Positions 14,738-27,800 of a DNA stretch of 64,000 nt are shown piece by piece (position 1 is the stretch's first letter; the number at the start of each line of letters is the position of its first letter). Source of the DNA: Mermis nigrescens (Eukaryota > Nematoda > Enoplea > Mermithida > Mermithidae); NCBI GenBank assembly GCA_036768485.1, contig JAVLUZ010000521.1:186001-250000 (forward strand), in the 5' to 3' direction. A program made the translations under genes and the position numbers. Below the pieces are notes generated by a model. It saw only the letters and a list, made by a program, of their open reading frames with translations. It ran no database searches and was not told the DNA's origin.

Positions 14738-15545
14738 TGTAATGTTAAAAATGCGTTTTAGAGACTTAAAACTTCAAAAATTTTCGGCGCTTCGCGCCGG
14801 ATTGATTTAATTCTTACTTATTATTAATCTTTAAGCCGCGCCGCGCCAATTGCAACATTTTTATCGACAATCTGGTCTAGAACTTCACTACGATTGAAAA
14901 TCCTTATCTTCTGCACGGATTCAGTTTGTTTTTGTAATGCAAAAATGCGCTTTAGAGAGGCGAAACTACAAAAATTTTTCGGTTGATTTAATTCTTACTT
15001 GTTATTAATCTTTAAGCCGCGCCGCGTCAATTGCAGCATTTTTATCGACTATTTGATCTAGAACTTTAATACGATTGAAAATCCTTATCTTCTGCACGGA
15101 TTCAGTTTGTTTTTGTAATGCAAAAATGCGCTTTAGAGAAGGCGAAACTACAAAAATTTTTCGGCGCTTCGCGCCGAATTGATTTAATCCTTACTTGTTA
15201 TTAATCTTTAAGCCGCGCCGCGTCAACTGCAGCATTTTTATCGACAATTTGATCTAGAACTTTACTACGATTGAAAATCCTTATCTTCTGCACGGACTCA
15301 GTTAGTTTTTGTAATGCAAAAATGCGTTTTAGAGAGGTGAGACTACAAAAATTTTTCGGTTGATTCAATTCTTACTTGTTATTAATGTATAAGCCGCGCG
15401 GCGCTAATTGCAGCATTTTTATTGATAATCTGGTCCTAGAACTCCACTACGATTGAGAATCCTTACCTTCTGCCCAGTTTTTGTAATGCAAAAATGATTT
15501 AGACAGCTAAAATTTCAAAATTTTTTGGCGCTTCGCGCCATTTGA
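14738..15545 (+). repeat. Tandem array, about 190-bp units, alternating with and without a hairpin
   Basis: Units start gtaatg(c/t)(a/t)aaaatgcg at about 14738, 14935, 15116, 15312 and 15486. Each contains cttacttgttattaat, aagccgcgccgcg and tacgattgaaaatcctta. Units 1, 3 and 5 carry the CGGCGCTTCGCGCCG-type hairpin (the last shortened at both ends); units 2 and 4 have tcggttgattyaatt in its place. Confidence 0.85.
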
Positions 15546-16221
15546 TCAATTATAGTTTTAATTGTCAAAAACGACTTCAGAATTCGCTAAAATGCTTTAA
15601 TGAAGGAATGGAATTCAAATTTTTACATAAATAACGTATACTGTTCGTGATATTTCTTGTAGAGCGCGAAATTTGTATACAAAAAGTGCATCAAACACCG
15701 CTATTGCATGTGTACATAAAATTTTCTACTTAAAAAACACTGATTTTTCAACACAGGCGCTCTATTTTTAACGTTTTTAGACCTCCCAAAAAACGTGGAA
15801 AAAGGTCGGAAAGAGTGGAAAAAATTTTTGGGTTTGGTCTATGATGTCAACCAAATCGCTGGGAAAAAACGGTGTGGGAAGGTTAGGTAAATTGACCATA
15901 ATTCCATTTTACTCCTAAACTACAGTAAACTGGTTCATAAATCAACTATTTAAGCACGCGGTCCCTTGCATTCAATTCAATTATCCTCAGTCATTATTTC
16001 AAGCAATTATTGTTGAAAAACAAAAAAAAATAATGTCGAGGTTTTCGGTGAATTTTATCGACTGAATTTGAAATGCCATATTAAATACGCTCTAAAAGCC
16101 TTTTTATAACGCAAGAAAATTTTTCAGAAAGTGGTAGTTTAAACCAATCTGCTGAAGGTATGAGAATGGCTGCTGAATATTCTGCAAAAGATCATACATA
16201 ACTTTGTGTTGACCTCTTACT

Positions 16222-16449
16222 TATAGTCTGTTTCATTTAACTTTGCGGCTTTCTCTTAAATTTTTCCACAAGAATCAGGCTACAAAAGTACTTAAAAATT
16301 TTGCTACAGTAATGCGTATTAGCAATGGCATACGTCTCCATATGACCCGATATACTGTAGAATGCCATATTTACCGTATTAGTTCAAAACACTTTTGTAG
16401 GCACTTTAAATTTTTTCAAAAACCTCGAAGCTAAATGAAACGGACTATA
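16222..16449. mobile_element. mariner-like MITE, 228 bp
   Basis: Ends TATAGTCTGTTTCATTTA and TAAATGAAACGGACTATA are inverted, with TA at both tips, as expected for Tc1/mariner-type elements. The 63-codon frame inside has no recognisable product. Confidence 0.65.
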
Positions 16450-16456
16450 GTTTGCA

Positions 16457-16755
16457 ATGGCCAGAGTCAAGGCCAGCGCCACCCTTTACTCAGTTAGCGA
16501 GGGCCAGGGCCAAGGCCAGCATCCCTTTTTACTCGGTTGGCAATGGCAAGGGTCAAGGCCGGCGCCACCGTTTACCCAGTTGGAAATGATGGGGCATGGG
16601 CCAAAGCCAGCGCTACCTTTTACCCAGTTGGCGAGGACCAGGGCCAAGGTCAGCGCTAGCGCCACGTTTTATCCACTTGATCATGGCCAGGGAAAAGGCC
16701 AGCGCCAGCGCCACCTATTACTCACTTGGCCATAGACCACGGCCAGCGCTATTTG
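16457..16755 (+). repeat. GC-rich minisatellite
   Basis: About six diverged units of some 45-50 bp built from GGCCAGGGCCAAGGCCAGCGCCACC followed by a ttttactcagttggc spacer. Two overlapping plus-strand frames of 92 and 75 codons are low-complexity by-products, not genes. It stands out sharply in an AT-rich setting. Confidence 0.8.
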
Positions 16756-16993
16756 TATCAAAAATAGCATTTGAAATAATATTTTTAAAGCGAAAAATTT
16801 TTTCTGGAATCAATATTGTATGATTGCAGGATCTGGTTCAAGCATAAACTTATGGAAATCAGGTTATTTCACAAACAAAATGTTGTTCATTATTATTATG
16901 TATTTTTGAGTCATCCTAGTCGGTTATAAAAGCGGTTTAAACTGAAGCAGCAATCACGATAATGTGCTTAGCGATTGATTAAAATATTACTAG

Positions 16994-19900
16994 CAAAGAA
17001 AAATGCTCCGATGGAACAAAAAAGATGAATATACTTGGAATTGTGGATTATTATGGATGTAAAAGGAGGGGACTAGGAAAAATCTACCTAAAGTCGGAAA
17101 ATCTGCTAAAAATCACACTTTCTCTAAGCAACGCAAAAAATCGATGTATATTCTGCGGCCAACAGATTAAAATAAATATTCAACCATAACAATGATTGAA
17201 ACAGCAGCACGTTAGCTATGCAGTAGCTATGGGAAATGATGTTAAGTAAACTAACAGTCTTCCAAGCCAATTGAATGAAATAGCAAACATCGAAGACAAT
17301 TGAAGACATGGTTAGTTAAAAACAGTAGGAAACACGTAAGTTGACTTGAAACAGACTTAATGTAGATACACTAGCATGCCCGAAACGATTGTGTGCACTA
17401 ATCAATCGGCTCCTGCTTTGCTTGCTATAATGCTCATAAAACAAAACAACTTTAAATACAATACCTCTTAGTTTTCTATCAATCAGGTGCCAGCAATTTA
17501 AAAAAGTAACCTTGATAGATTTCGTTTATACACTCTTATCTGAAACTTCGAACATTATTTAAAAAAGACACTTTTTTAGAGGCCGCAGAATATACATCGA
17601 TTTTTTGCGTTGCTTAGAGAAAGTGTGATTTTTAGCAGATTTTCCGACTTTAGGTAGATTTTTCCTAGTCCCCTCCTTTTACATCCATAATAATCCACAA
17701 TTCCAAGTATATTCATCTTTTTTGTTCCATCGGAGCATTTTTCTTTGCTAGTACACTACTTTTAATTAGCGTGATTTCAGTACATCAGTCAGTAAACACA
17801 ATCAGTAACATGCCACAATAATGACAACAGTCCAAGAACGCGGAAAACAATATTGTTCTTAACATCAGCATTATCCTTTTTAAAGAAGACAACCTTATTG
17901 ACACCATCCATTTTCAAATTAAAACTGCATTAAGTTATTTCTTCTTAATGTGCAGTTCACTTATAATCAAGCACAAAAATTTAACCAACGAATTCACATT
18001 GCAAATCCTCACTCAATCAATACACAAGCACAATGTGTTGTGACTTTTGAAATTGAAAACACCCAATTTTCAAATTGAAAATTGGATCAATTTTCAAATT
18101 GAAAATTGGGTCAATTTTTCAAATTGAAAATTGGGTGTTTGAATTTGCGATGAAGAAAATAATCAAAAGATAGTCACTTGGTTTATTTAAGCCGAGTAAT
18201 AAAATAACGACCGTCCACCAATTCCAAACTAAACGCAACTAATCTGATCACTATGAAAAAGTTTTGAAAAATGAGCTTGCTAAGCGAGAGTTGTAAACCG
18301 AGAGAAACTTAAAGTTAAAACCTACCATTAAATTATGAGAGAATTATAAAAGATTTTAAACTTCAAGAAAATGGAAAAGGCGGGATGTTGGTAAATTAGA
18401 AGGCAAAGATTTTCGGCAAAAATTCAAAAACTTCACGCAAATATCAAATGTAAGGAACACTAACGCTTTGATTTGGTAGTAAAATAAATTTGTAGTATAG
18501 ACTACATATTAACAACAAATGAATAGCGCAAACTTTACACAACTACTAGGTGTAGAGAATACTAACAGTTTACGGCTTATTAATGTACATGATTACAATA
18601 AAGCTGTATATCTTTGTCGTCTTCTGTGCACAGTAGTGTGATTGCTGGTTCATTTTAAACCACTTTTGCAGGCAATTTACATCAATTAAACGATAGCTCT
18701 CCATGTGCAAGATTTTGTGAAACATATTATAAACACGGCTAAGAAAGATTTAACTTTAATGCAACCCATTTAAGACAAAATTACATCTCTTCAATGATCT
18801 AAGGACACTTGAACATAATTTTTAAATCACTTTAGATTACTTTTGAGGGTAAACAAACTCACTTAATTGATGCCTCACATATGAATCCTTGAAAATTTCT
18901 TGACTTCAGTTACAAAGTCTCTGCAAGTCTATCGAATTAGGGTTAACACGTAACGTAAACTTTACACAAACACATAGCGTAAAGAATATTTTAGTCGGAT
19001 TCGTAATTTTGATATTGCTCCGATATTTCTTTCAAAATTTATGGAAAAATGAGTCTCCATAATGTTTTAAAGACAATAAACATTAGGTTTAAACCACTTT
19101 GCAATACTGCTGAGTGTAAGCAAGCGCGCCCAATTGACGTATATATTTCATTCCCTGTAAATTTTTATATCTCAGGAAAAAATTTCGATTTTTGCAATGC
19201 TCTAGAACAAAGGCTAACATGCAGTTTAAAAAATTACTCGGATATTATGATCAACATTCATGAAAAAATTATGTCTCTACAATGGTCTGAGGACATATAA
19301 ACAATGAATGTAAACTACTTTACATCACTGTTGGATGTAAACAAACGCGCCTACGTGACGTCTCACATTTGATCCTTTGAAAACTTCTAGGCTCCAAGAA
19401 AAAATTAGGTTTCAGGAATGCTCAAAAACGAAGATAAATATATATGTAGTGTAAACTTCATGTAAACACCTAGTGTAAAGAAGATTTTAGTCAGATTCGT
19501 AATTTTGATATTGTTCCGATATTACGATTAATATTTATGAAAAAATTAAGTCTACATAATGTTCTATGGGCAAACTAACAATTGGTGTAAACTACTTTAC
19601 AACACCGTAGAGTGTAAACATATGCGCCAGACTGGCATATCAAATTTGATTCCTGGTCCATTTCTAGACTTGATAAACGTGTCCCTGACTCGTAACCGGA
19701 GAAGCAGGCAGAAAAAACAAGACAGAAACGCATTTAAAACTCCAAATTTTTGACTTTACACTCGCTAAATATTAATGTATAGACAATTTGCTTTGACATG
19801 CACCCGATATAAAGCACTTTATTTTTATTCTATTAGACTTATCCCGACTTCTGGACGGAGAAAGTGGCGAACAAAAAACGCAACAAAAACGTATTTTCCA

Positions 19901-20850
19901 TCATTTGGAACACTGTAAACTTTGAAATTTCGTACCGAACTCCCCATTGAGTTTAAAGAAATTCGGTTTGGTACAATTTGTAGCTTTTAAATCGTAGTAC
20001 ATTCCTGTGTGCCAAAATTATGTTGCAAAAATTATTTGGCATGATTTATCAATCAAACTTCGGAAAAAACGTGTTTTTTAGCCCATTTTTTACCTCTGAT
20101 TTCGAACTTTACACCCCCATAAATAACTCAATATTGCGTTTTTTTAAATGCGGTTTGCTGCGATGTTTACCCCCTGTGAGGCACTTTATTAATGCTGTCT
20201 TCGATTTGCACTGACTCGTAAGCGGAAAAATTTGGCAGAGAAATCTTAGTTAAAATCCGTTTTTTTACACCATCCACTAGAGTGTAAACTTTAAACCCCA
20301 GGATCTAACTCACCATAGAGCATAGAAGACTTTGCTTATATGCAGAATGTAGCCCTTGATCCGCTCTACATTTCTGTCAGAAAACATTTTAAAAACCTCA
20401 TAAGCGGAGTTAGTATCGGACATAGGAAGGTTGAAAACTCGACCAAAAAGTGCTTTTTCACCCCCAGATTTTCGCACTCTTTACACTGCCGTTCGATAAA
20501 TAATGCGAATTTCAAAAAACAAAAAAAGTGTCATCTGTAGAATTCATCCCTCTATTATCCTATTCTGTTCAATCCTTCGAGTCATCAATACTCAGTTGTC
20601 CACATGCCGCAGTAAAAAGGTCCCAAAATTTGTCCTATGTTATAACGTTACACAAAAACTTTACACCTTCTTTACACAGTCAATTTTGAGTTTCAAGAAA
20701 AACAAAAAACACGGGCAGCGAATTTTTTTATTATCTTTCTTTTAAAAAAACCGCACCTGCCAGAAGTGTCCCGTTATAGCTGTAGGGGGTGCCCAGGTGT
20801 TGGGGGTACCCAAGTATATTATAGGTACGCGCTAACGCGCTACCTATGAT
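16994..20850 (+). mobile_element. Large repeat module, arm 1
   Basis: The module has three parts in order. First is a hairpin sub-element (16994-17753) with about 170-bp inverted ends that start ACTAGCAAAGAAAAATG. Second is a block of about 140 bp containing ccaagaacgcggaaaacaat (17760-17900). Third is about 2.4 kb of diverged roughly 180-bp units built around GTGTAAAG/TTTACAC and cagattcgtaatt (18400-20750), ending in a GC palindrome gcgctaacgcgc near 20830. The same order occurs at 32146-35395 and, reversed, at 35548-41810 and 60756-64000. There is no transposase-like frame. The class is unknown; it is foldback-like. Confidence 0.7.
18061..18138. repeat. Three tandem palindromes AATTTTCAAATTGAAAATT
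   Basis: Three near-identical 19-bp perfect palindromes spaced about 25-26 bp apart within module arm 1. Each could form a hairpin or cruciform. Confidence 0.8.
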
Positions 20851-21039
20851 TAGAATCCTGCTGGACAGCCTGAGTGCTGCCACTGGCCAATGTCTGGAAG
20901 TCTAGAAAAAGAGCTCGCACCAGACCGCTCAACCAAAAACGAGAAATTGCGCATTTTTATTGAGAGATGAATCATCAAACCTACGGGTTTGAGCGCAAAA
21001 AGATGAGAGCTAAAAATAGCTTGGAGTTCGATGAGCGTG

Positions 21040-21210
21040 TGTCACCCAGGCACGTAGCTGTGGGGGGGACTGGGGGGTCCGGACTCCCCCAAAATTCTAA
21101 AAAAACCGGAAAAATAGGACTTTTTACACGTTATTTTGTGCTATTTTTGGCTTAGACCCCCCCAAATTGGTGTTGGTCCCCCCCAAATAAGAGGGCCAGC
21201 TACGTGCCTT
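21040..21210 (+). repeat. Family D repeat
   Basis: gcacgtagctgtgggggggac to cagctacgtgcc: the ends form an inverted cacgtagctg/cagctacgtg pair. A diverged reverse copy lies at 22870-23040. Confidence 0.55.
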
Positions 21211-21221
21211 GTGTCACCCAC

Positions 21222-21382
21222 CAGTCTGTTTCACACAAGTTCGATCAAAACCTATTGTCGACGATAAGCTGACAGATTGCGATTATACATTGATCTGATA
21301 TATGTATAATTATCGTAAACCTTGGCTTTCTGTCAATTAAAATTCTTTAAATTTATGTACGAACTTATATGAAACAGACTAT
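21222..21382. mobile_element. mariner-like MITE M, copy with AGTCTGTTTCA ends
   Basis: Left end agtctgtttcacacaag and right end atgaaacagact are inverted. The interior carries gataagctgacagattgcga and tataattatcgtaa, shared with 21679, 44758 and 59878. Confidence 0.6.
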
Positions 21383-21678
21383 GTGTACCTTACAATATGA
21401 AGTTTAAGTAAAATTGTGTTACAGTAAGCTGCCTTAAAATTACTTAAATTAAATTACGGTCTTAAAATTACTCCGGTTTCAATGAGGTTACAGTCGAAAT
21501 TCGGCAAAAAATTTTGCGTGAATATTGTGTAGCAAAGAGTTCGTTAGATTTTACAACATTTATTTAAACTTTGGTAAATAGTAGGGATCATGAAAGAAGT
21601 GTATACTGCTCGCAAAATGTAAAATTTGACGACATTCAAAATTTTGCATAATAAAAGTTTATGTTTGCTTTAATCTGC

Positions 21679-21848
21679 TATAGTCTGTTACACACAAGTT
21701 TGGGCATAAATTTTAAAAAAAGTGGCCGACGATAAGCCGGCAGATTGCGATTATAGCATAGATTTGATATATAATTATCGTAATCCGTCGAATTAGTTTT
21801 AAAATAATTCAAAAAATTTATGCCCAAATATATGTGACAAAGACTATA
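21679..21848. mobile_element. mariner-like MITE M, second copy
   Basis: tatagtctgttacacacaag at the left and tgtgacaaagactata at the right. It has the same gataagccggcagattgcga core as the previous copy, 300 bp away and in the same orientation. Confidence 0.6.
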
Positions 21849-22355
21849 TTGTATGAAGTGAATAAAACTTGATGTAGCTATACAGAAAAATAAAATATGG
21901 CATAGATAGCGCGCCCCCTGTTATCGCAATCAGCTTACTGACGGAAAGAAATCTTAAAAGTTTTTGCTTAATCTTGTATGCGCAACATTCGGTTCGGACT
22001 CCGAGAACTGTAAATATACTATTTTGGTCTGGAAACTAAAACTATTTTCGCTGCGAGATTAACTGAACCTCCTTTTCTTGAAAAAATAAGAAAGTAGAAG
22101 TGGTCCACATCCGTAGTGTTTTTCAACTATAGCTTTATAGTCCTAATTCAACAGAAATATGACAAATTGCAGATTATCCATAGCAAAGTAGTTTTATACT
22201 TTATTGAAAACAAACGAATTGATGAAACACTAACTAATGGATCAGCGTTCAGCTCAATCCATGGTTGAAATCGTTAGCTAGCACAGCATTTGTTTTCGTT
22301 CTCATTTCGGTAGTGATCAGACATGCACATGGGGGAAGTTTAAAGGGTTCTGACC

Positions 22356-22629
22356 ATACTTGGGCAGCAAGAAAATTCTGGAGGGGAGCGCAGGATTTTT
22401 CAAAGGTCTAAAAATTGCCTTAAAAATGGTGGTATGGCGAAAAAACACCATTTTTCGACATTTCTCATCGAGCACTATCCGTTGGCATCAAAAAATTGCG
22501 AAAAAACGAAAAAATTTTTTAAAAATCGAATTCTGGGGGGGTATTTTGATTTCTGGGTGGGGGTATTTTGGTTTCTCGAGGGGGGATGCAAACCCCCAAA
22601 CCCCCCCCCCCTCCCCCACGCTCAGGTGT
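22356..22629 (+). mobile_element. MITE family A copy nested in a family B repeat
   Basis: 274 bp on the plus strand, with exact flanking GTTCTGACC at 22347-22355 and 22630-22638. It splits a family B repeat that resumes as cagaatggaaaaatgg. Confidence 0.8.
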
Positions 22630-22638
22630 GTTCTGACC

Positions 22639-23580
22639 CCCAGAATGGAAAAATGGAAAATTTTGTGGGGAAAATGAGACAAAATAAAGGTCAAAAACGA
22701 ATGAAAAATGAAAAATTACTTAAAAAGTGCTTCAAATTGACCGGAAACTATGTAATAATCTGGTTTTAACGCCATTTTAGCGCTTATACTAAATTTTGAG
22801 GTCATTTTGGCCCAAAAAAAGCTCAATTTTTGACCCTCACAGACCGGCTGAACCCCCCCCCCCCAGATAGGCACGAAGTTGGCCGTCCTATTCTGGGGGG
22901 ACCAACACCAATTTTGGGGGTCCGGGGTCAAAAAAGGCCAAAAATAGCACAAAATAACGTTTACAGAGTGCTATTATTCCGGTTTTTCTGAATTTTGGGG
23001 GGTCTGGACCCCCCATTCCCCCAGAGCTACGTGCATGCCCCCAGATCGACCACACTGTGCACCTATGGTGGTGACTTGAGACGAATACGATTTCAAAGGC
23101 CAGAAATACCTTAACAGGGCATATGTTGTTTAATTTTACACAGACGTAACAGAGCCCTACCGAAAAAAATCGCACGAAGTCAAATCCAGATGAGCGAAGC
23201 TCTCGTCTGATTTGACTCGATATTCAATTTTTTCTCGCGGGATTCTTTCAACTTTAGAGCATACACGAAAAGCCCTTCTACTATTCGTGACCTAGGTGCA
23301 CAGCATGGCCGATCTGGGAGGGAGTCAAAAATCGAGCTTGTTTGGGCCAAAATGATCTCAAAAACTGGTATAAGCGCTAAAATAGCGTTAAAACTACGTT
23401 ATTGCATAGTTTCCGATCAATTTGAAGCATTTTTGAATAAAATTTTAAATTTTCAACCGTTTTCGGCATTCCTTTTGCCTTATTTTTCCTACAAAATTTT
23501 TCATTTTTCCATTCTGGGGGGTCAGGACCCCTTCAACCCCCCATGTGCATGTCTGTTCATGGCCTTTTTAAACTGCAAGA
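22639..23580. repeat. Family B and D repeats (nested, GC-tract ends)
   Basis: Family B interior words (aaatgaaaaatt, caaattgaccggaaactatg, gccattttagcgcttatac, tcattttggcc) run 22639-22860 and, reversed, 23290-23565. Between them, 22870-23040 is a reversed copy of 21040-21200 (Family D: accaacaccaattttggggg, aatagcacaaaataacg). Runs of C or G mark the ends. No coding; a window of frames up to 111 codons is repeat-derived. Confidence 0.6.
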
Positions 23581-23960
23581 TTGGCTTTCAGGTAAGTAAC
23601 TATTGAAAGGAGAATGAATACTATGCTAGGTCTGAGGAATGAAATTGAATTTTTGATTGAGTTGGATGGAAGGTGATCCCGTAGAAGCTTGACGAATTTT
23701 AATGTTTTCAGCAGAACTTAATTTGCAACTGAATTATCTGTTTTCTACCAAATTTTAGTTTTTAAGTAGTTGAAAGTATAACTGAAAGTATTTAACTTAT
23801 ATTTATTTAATTTATATATATATTTATTTAATTTATTTAAATTGCTTAAAGCAACAGTTGAAAAACTACGGATCTTGGACCACTACCTAAAACTGTATAA
23901 TCTGAATGCTTAACGCCAGGAAAACTGCACTGTTATCTAACTAAAGGTGAAGGTGAAACT

Positions 23961-23966
23961 TTTATT
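23961..23966 (-). terminator. Candidate polyadenylation signal of SIX1/2
   Basis: AATAAA on the minus strand about 460 nt past the stop codon, in an AT-rich stretch. Other A/T-rich near-matches lie a little further on, at 23800-23840. The choice is unsupported by transcripts. Confidence 0.3.
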
Positions 23967-24422
23967 TTCAATTTGAAAAGGGATGAACATGAGTTTCGCA
24001 TAAGTTTGGGTATAACATTTGAAAATATTCACTGAGCAGCATGCATGACAGAGATTCGAACTGACATAATTACGGTAAATCGCCAGTATTAAATCATAAA
24101 ATTCATGCCAAACTTTTGTGGAACGCAACTAAATAGGTATATAGGTATTGCTCATGAAGTCATGAGCTGGAGGAAAGCAATTTCGACGAAACTAAACAAT
24201 AATAAATTCACGTTTTTCTAATTTTATAAAAAAATACATTCAACTTTAGTTCTAATCAGGGATCATTTTCTGTCTCTTTGTTAAGAATTTTAAACGCCCG
24301 GTCACACATTCAACTTAGTTCTATGCTAATACAGAACCTTAAACAAAATACACCCATTACATAAGTACCTACGTATATGTACAAGAGTAATACTGAAAAG
24401 AATCATAGAGTTTGATAGGCGC

Positions 24423-24879
24423 TCAGCGCCAGTCAGCTGCGCTGTCAAGCCCACCAATGCCGGGCGCGTGCCTATGGTGGCCATACAGCGTTGGTGACAA
24501 GGCATGAAACGTAGGCGCGGTTCGCATAAAGTTGGGTAAAGCTTGGGAGGAGTCCAAATCAAGAAGGTGGGATTGCTGGCTGGACCCCAGCTGCTGATGA
24601 TGTTGGCTGTTCGTATAGGCGACGTACGGATAAAACAACGTTTGGGGCATCAAACTGCCGCCGGCATTGTTCGCTGCTGATGAAGAAAGCAGCCCTTCAA
24701 CGATAGGCTGCCGCTGCGGCTGGAGCTGACAAGTTTCTTTTGCAATGGAACTGTTCCTTTGAGAAGTTTTCGCTCTCTTGTGACTCCGTTCCAGGTCCGA
24801 CTCATCGCCGCTCATGTCAGTCTGTTCGCTGCTCGATTGGTTCTGATCGGCCGAACATTTACCGCTACCGTGCAGTTCT
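24423..24879 (-). CDS. Six1/2: SIX1/2 coding exon 4: C-terminal tail and stop
   Basis: Encodes residues 259-410, ending SAADWR and TGA. The acceptor is cacttgag after a T-rich tract. Its first base completes Gly259, giving [15 protein letters not shown], so the phase fits exon 3. The tail is acidic then basic ([17 protein letters not shown]), then Gln/Ser/His-rich, with [14 protein letters not shown] and a Pro/His stretch. Such tails are poorly conserved in the family and often carry activation functions; that role is inferred. The local base composition is clearly richer in G+C than the flanking introns. Confidence 0.9.
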
Positions 24880-27800
24880 CTCAAGTGACAAAAAAGCAAA
24901 ACCGTATAGCACAAAAAGTAAAACCATGATGATTGTACATGCGAAGAAACGAGGTCTTAAATTCAGATTTTAACTATCTTTTTCGTTTTTCTCCCGACCA
25001 GAACTGAATTTGCCCGTTAGCGTTGAAACATTTTTTACATTTTTAACCAAAAATTATTATCTTTCACCTTTCCCTTAAAAATGTTCTTAGTTTATCCCTC
25101 ATTAATGTTGATGTACTACGACACAATGGAGAACTGTGACCAGATGTCCTTGAGCGTTTCAGTTCGAAATACTCTACTTAATTATAGGCGTAGCCAGGGG
25201 GCATTGGGGGCACATGCCCCCCCCCGAAATTTTTTCAGAAATATTGTTGATTTGTCTGTTGCAATAATGTGTGTCCAGAAAACTGAGTTCAAAAAGCCAA
25301 AAACGTCAAAATTTTCCGTCGCTTCGCGCCGAGTCATTATTATTTATTGTTATATAGATCTAATGAACTAAAAGCTTGAATCAGCTAAAATAATCCAGCA
25401 CTTCACATCACTTTAGTAATTTAATGCACTATTTGTTCGTTGATTGAAACTGCGCATGCTTGTTGAGCCTAATAGTAAAAGCGCGAAAATGATTGTGTAC
25501 CAGTTTGTCTATTCTCTGCTTTGTTTGTCTTTCTTTACAAGGACACATAATCCTATTTTAAATGAAAGAAATGACCAAATTTTCTTATGTTTTTGCGCAT
25601 TTCCTGTTTTCTGAACAGCATCTTGTAAATAAGAAGGCCACAAATGGGCCTGAAAACGCTAAGAACAAAATTTTTATTTATACATTTTTCTATATCTTAT
25701 TGGCAGCGACCCGTTGCCGCGCTATGTAATTAGCAGAGGTCAAAAAACGCATTTCAGCTCAGAAGTTTTGTGCAATGTAGAAGTTCATCAATTTTAAGTG
25801 TTTTTGGGCTTGCTTGATTCAGAACCGAGATTTGGCCGATTTTGCGAAAATTTCCGGGACTCTGCCCCGGACCCCGCTGGGAACGCTTGAGCGCGCCATC
25901 CAAGAACCCCGCTACCGAAGCTCCAGCATTGCGCTTAAAAGCCTGAATCACTCAAAATATCTTCAGACAAAGTTAGTAATTCGCAGTTTTCTTGTTAGAA
26001 GCTTGAAATGTCGAGATTGTTACGTACAAATTTGATAATTTTCTGCTCTGTCAGACTATTAGTATTCATCGAGCTACAAAATGTTAAGGGCGGTAAAAAT
26101 GACTAGATTTCTCGGGACTTTGCGCCACTTATAATTTCCGAAATGTTTGTCAATAGAAAGGCCGTAAATTCTATATGAAAACGGTAGAAATTCCAAAAAT
26201 TTACGGCACTTAGAGCTGCTTTATACTTTTTGTATTTTTGATCGTCAGAAAGCCATAAATTAGCTAGGCTACATCAGTGTTTTTTATATTCGGCAAAGAT
26301 TTTTACCGATGTACAAAGACTTTTCGGGACCGTCTTTGTACAGGTACAAAGATTTTTGGGAAGACAAAAATTGCAAAATAGGTCTAAAATTCGTAAAAAT
26401 TTTCGGCGCTTCGCGCCGAAATGAGTAATCGTGTGTTCTATATATCTTTATACTGGCAGAAATTGCATTTCAAATGGAAAAATGTCAAATTTTTCGGCGC
26501 TTCGCGCCGTTTTAAGACGATTATTAGTGATTTTTGCCCTAAGAGACCCAGAAATTAGCTAAAATGCACTACCAAAAGTCGAACAACTGTTTTTACCACA
26601 CTAAAATTGCTACCGTAGCATATTATAGTACTCAAAAATTTGTGTCTTCAAAATGTACAAAGACTTTTGGGGACCATCTTTGTACATGTACAAACGGACC
26701 TTGTACAAAAAAAACCGGGCTACACTACTAAAGGTCGAAAAACTCAGTTTTACTATACATGACATTACTGGCATTCAATGCAAAAGTAGTCTTAAAAAAT
26801 TTTTGTTTATGCCCCTCCCCCAAACCGAAATCCTGGCTACGCCTCTGTACTAAATCGTAGTGTTAACGTAGATATTCTACCTATAAAATGGACATGAGAC
26901 AGCAGTTCAGTAGTTTGAACCGACAGAAAACAAAAACCTTTAGAAGACTCTCATGAATTATATTTTTAGACTTTTTTAAAATGTTTTTTTGCGATTTCAA
27001 ATTTTCGACACTTTTTGATCTAAGAAAATTTTAGATTACTCAGACCCATAGAATTTCGGCTCTGGATGAATAAGTGCATATTGTTTAAGATATGCTTAGA
27101 GTAGAATTTTCGAATAAGCGAGATTTTTTCATAGCATTATTCCATGCCCAATATATGATTATTCTATATTTTTAGATTAAAACTAATCAGCTGATAAAAA
27201 AGCAATACACTTTTTTATTAATAGATAAGTCCATTTTAATGTGCCGCTTGGAAAGACAAGAGAAAAATCGACCGTTTGGATAATTTGCTTTTTTAGGCAA
27301 GTCTTAATAGGCGGTCTTTGCAATACACGCATGCTCAAAACTCAATCGATTTTCGGCTGGTTTCAATTTTTCAGTAGCAAAAAATAGATTTCTGTCAAAT
27401 TTGAGCGATTCAGTATCAATGTATAATATGTTACTTGTGATAAAAATAAAAAATCAAAAATTAATAATAAGTAGTTGTCGGAAAAGCTGCTGAAGGAGCA
27501 CAAGAAGCACTCAATGATATATTTTGAACTGTGCAAAGGTGCGCAGTACATAGTTCATAGTGTTTAACTTATATCATGCAAACAATTCACATAATAGACT
27601 ATAAATTAATGATTTTAGTAGATTTTTGAGCTTTGTTCAGTTTTAACCGATTTTCCGGAAAGCTGAGGCCGGCTTAATTGCGATATGCATCTATGAATTT
27701 TTCAACTGTGAATTCCTCTCCTTGAGATACTTAGAATCGACGAGCTTTACTTCGCTCTAACCGTTTCTATAGAACTTAATTCATTGTTTGATTTCATATG

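Noticed and set aside
16457..16823. Frames of 92 and 75 codons in the GC-rich block
   Set aside because: Low-complexity translation of a minisatellite in two frames.
22360..22769. 105- and 111-codon overlapping frames
   Set aside because: They lie across the family A/family B repeat junction, and the same sequence recurs in other copies with stops.
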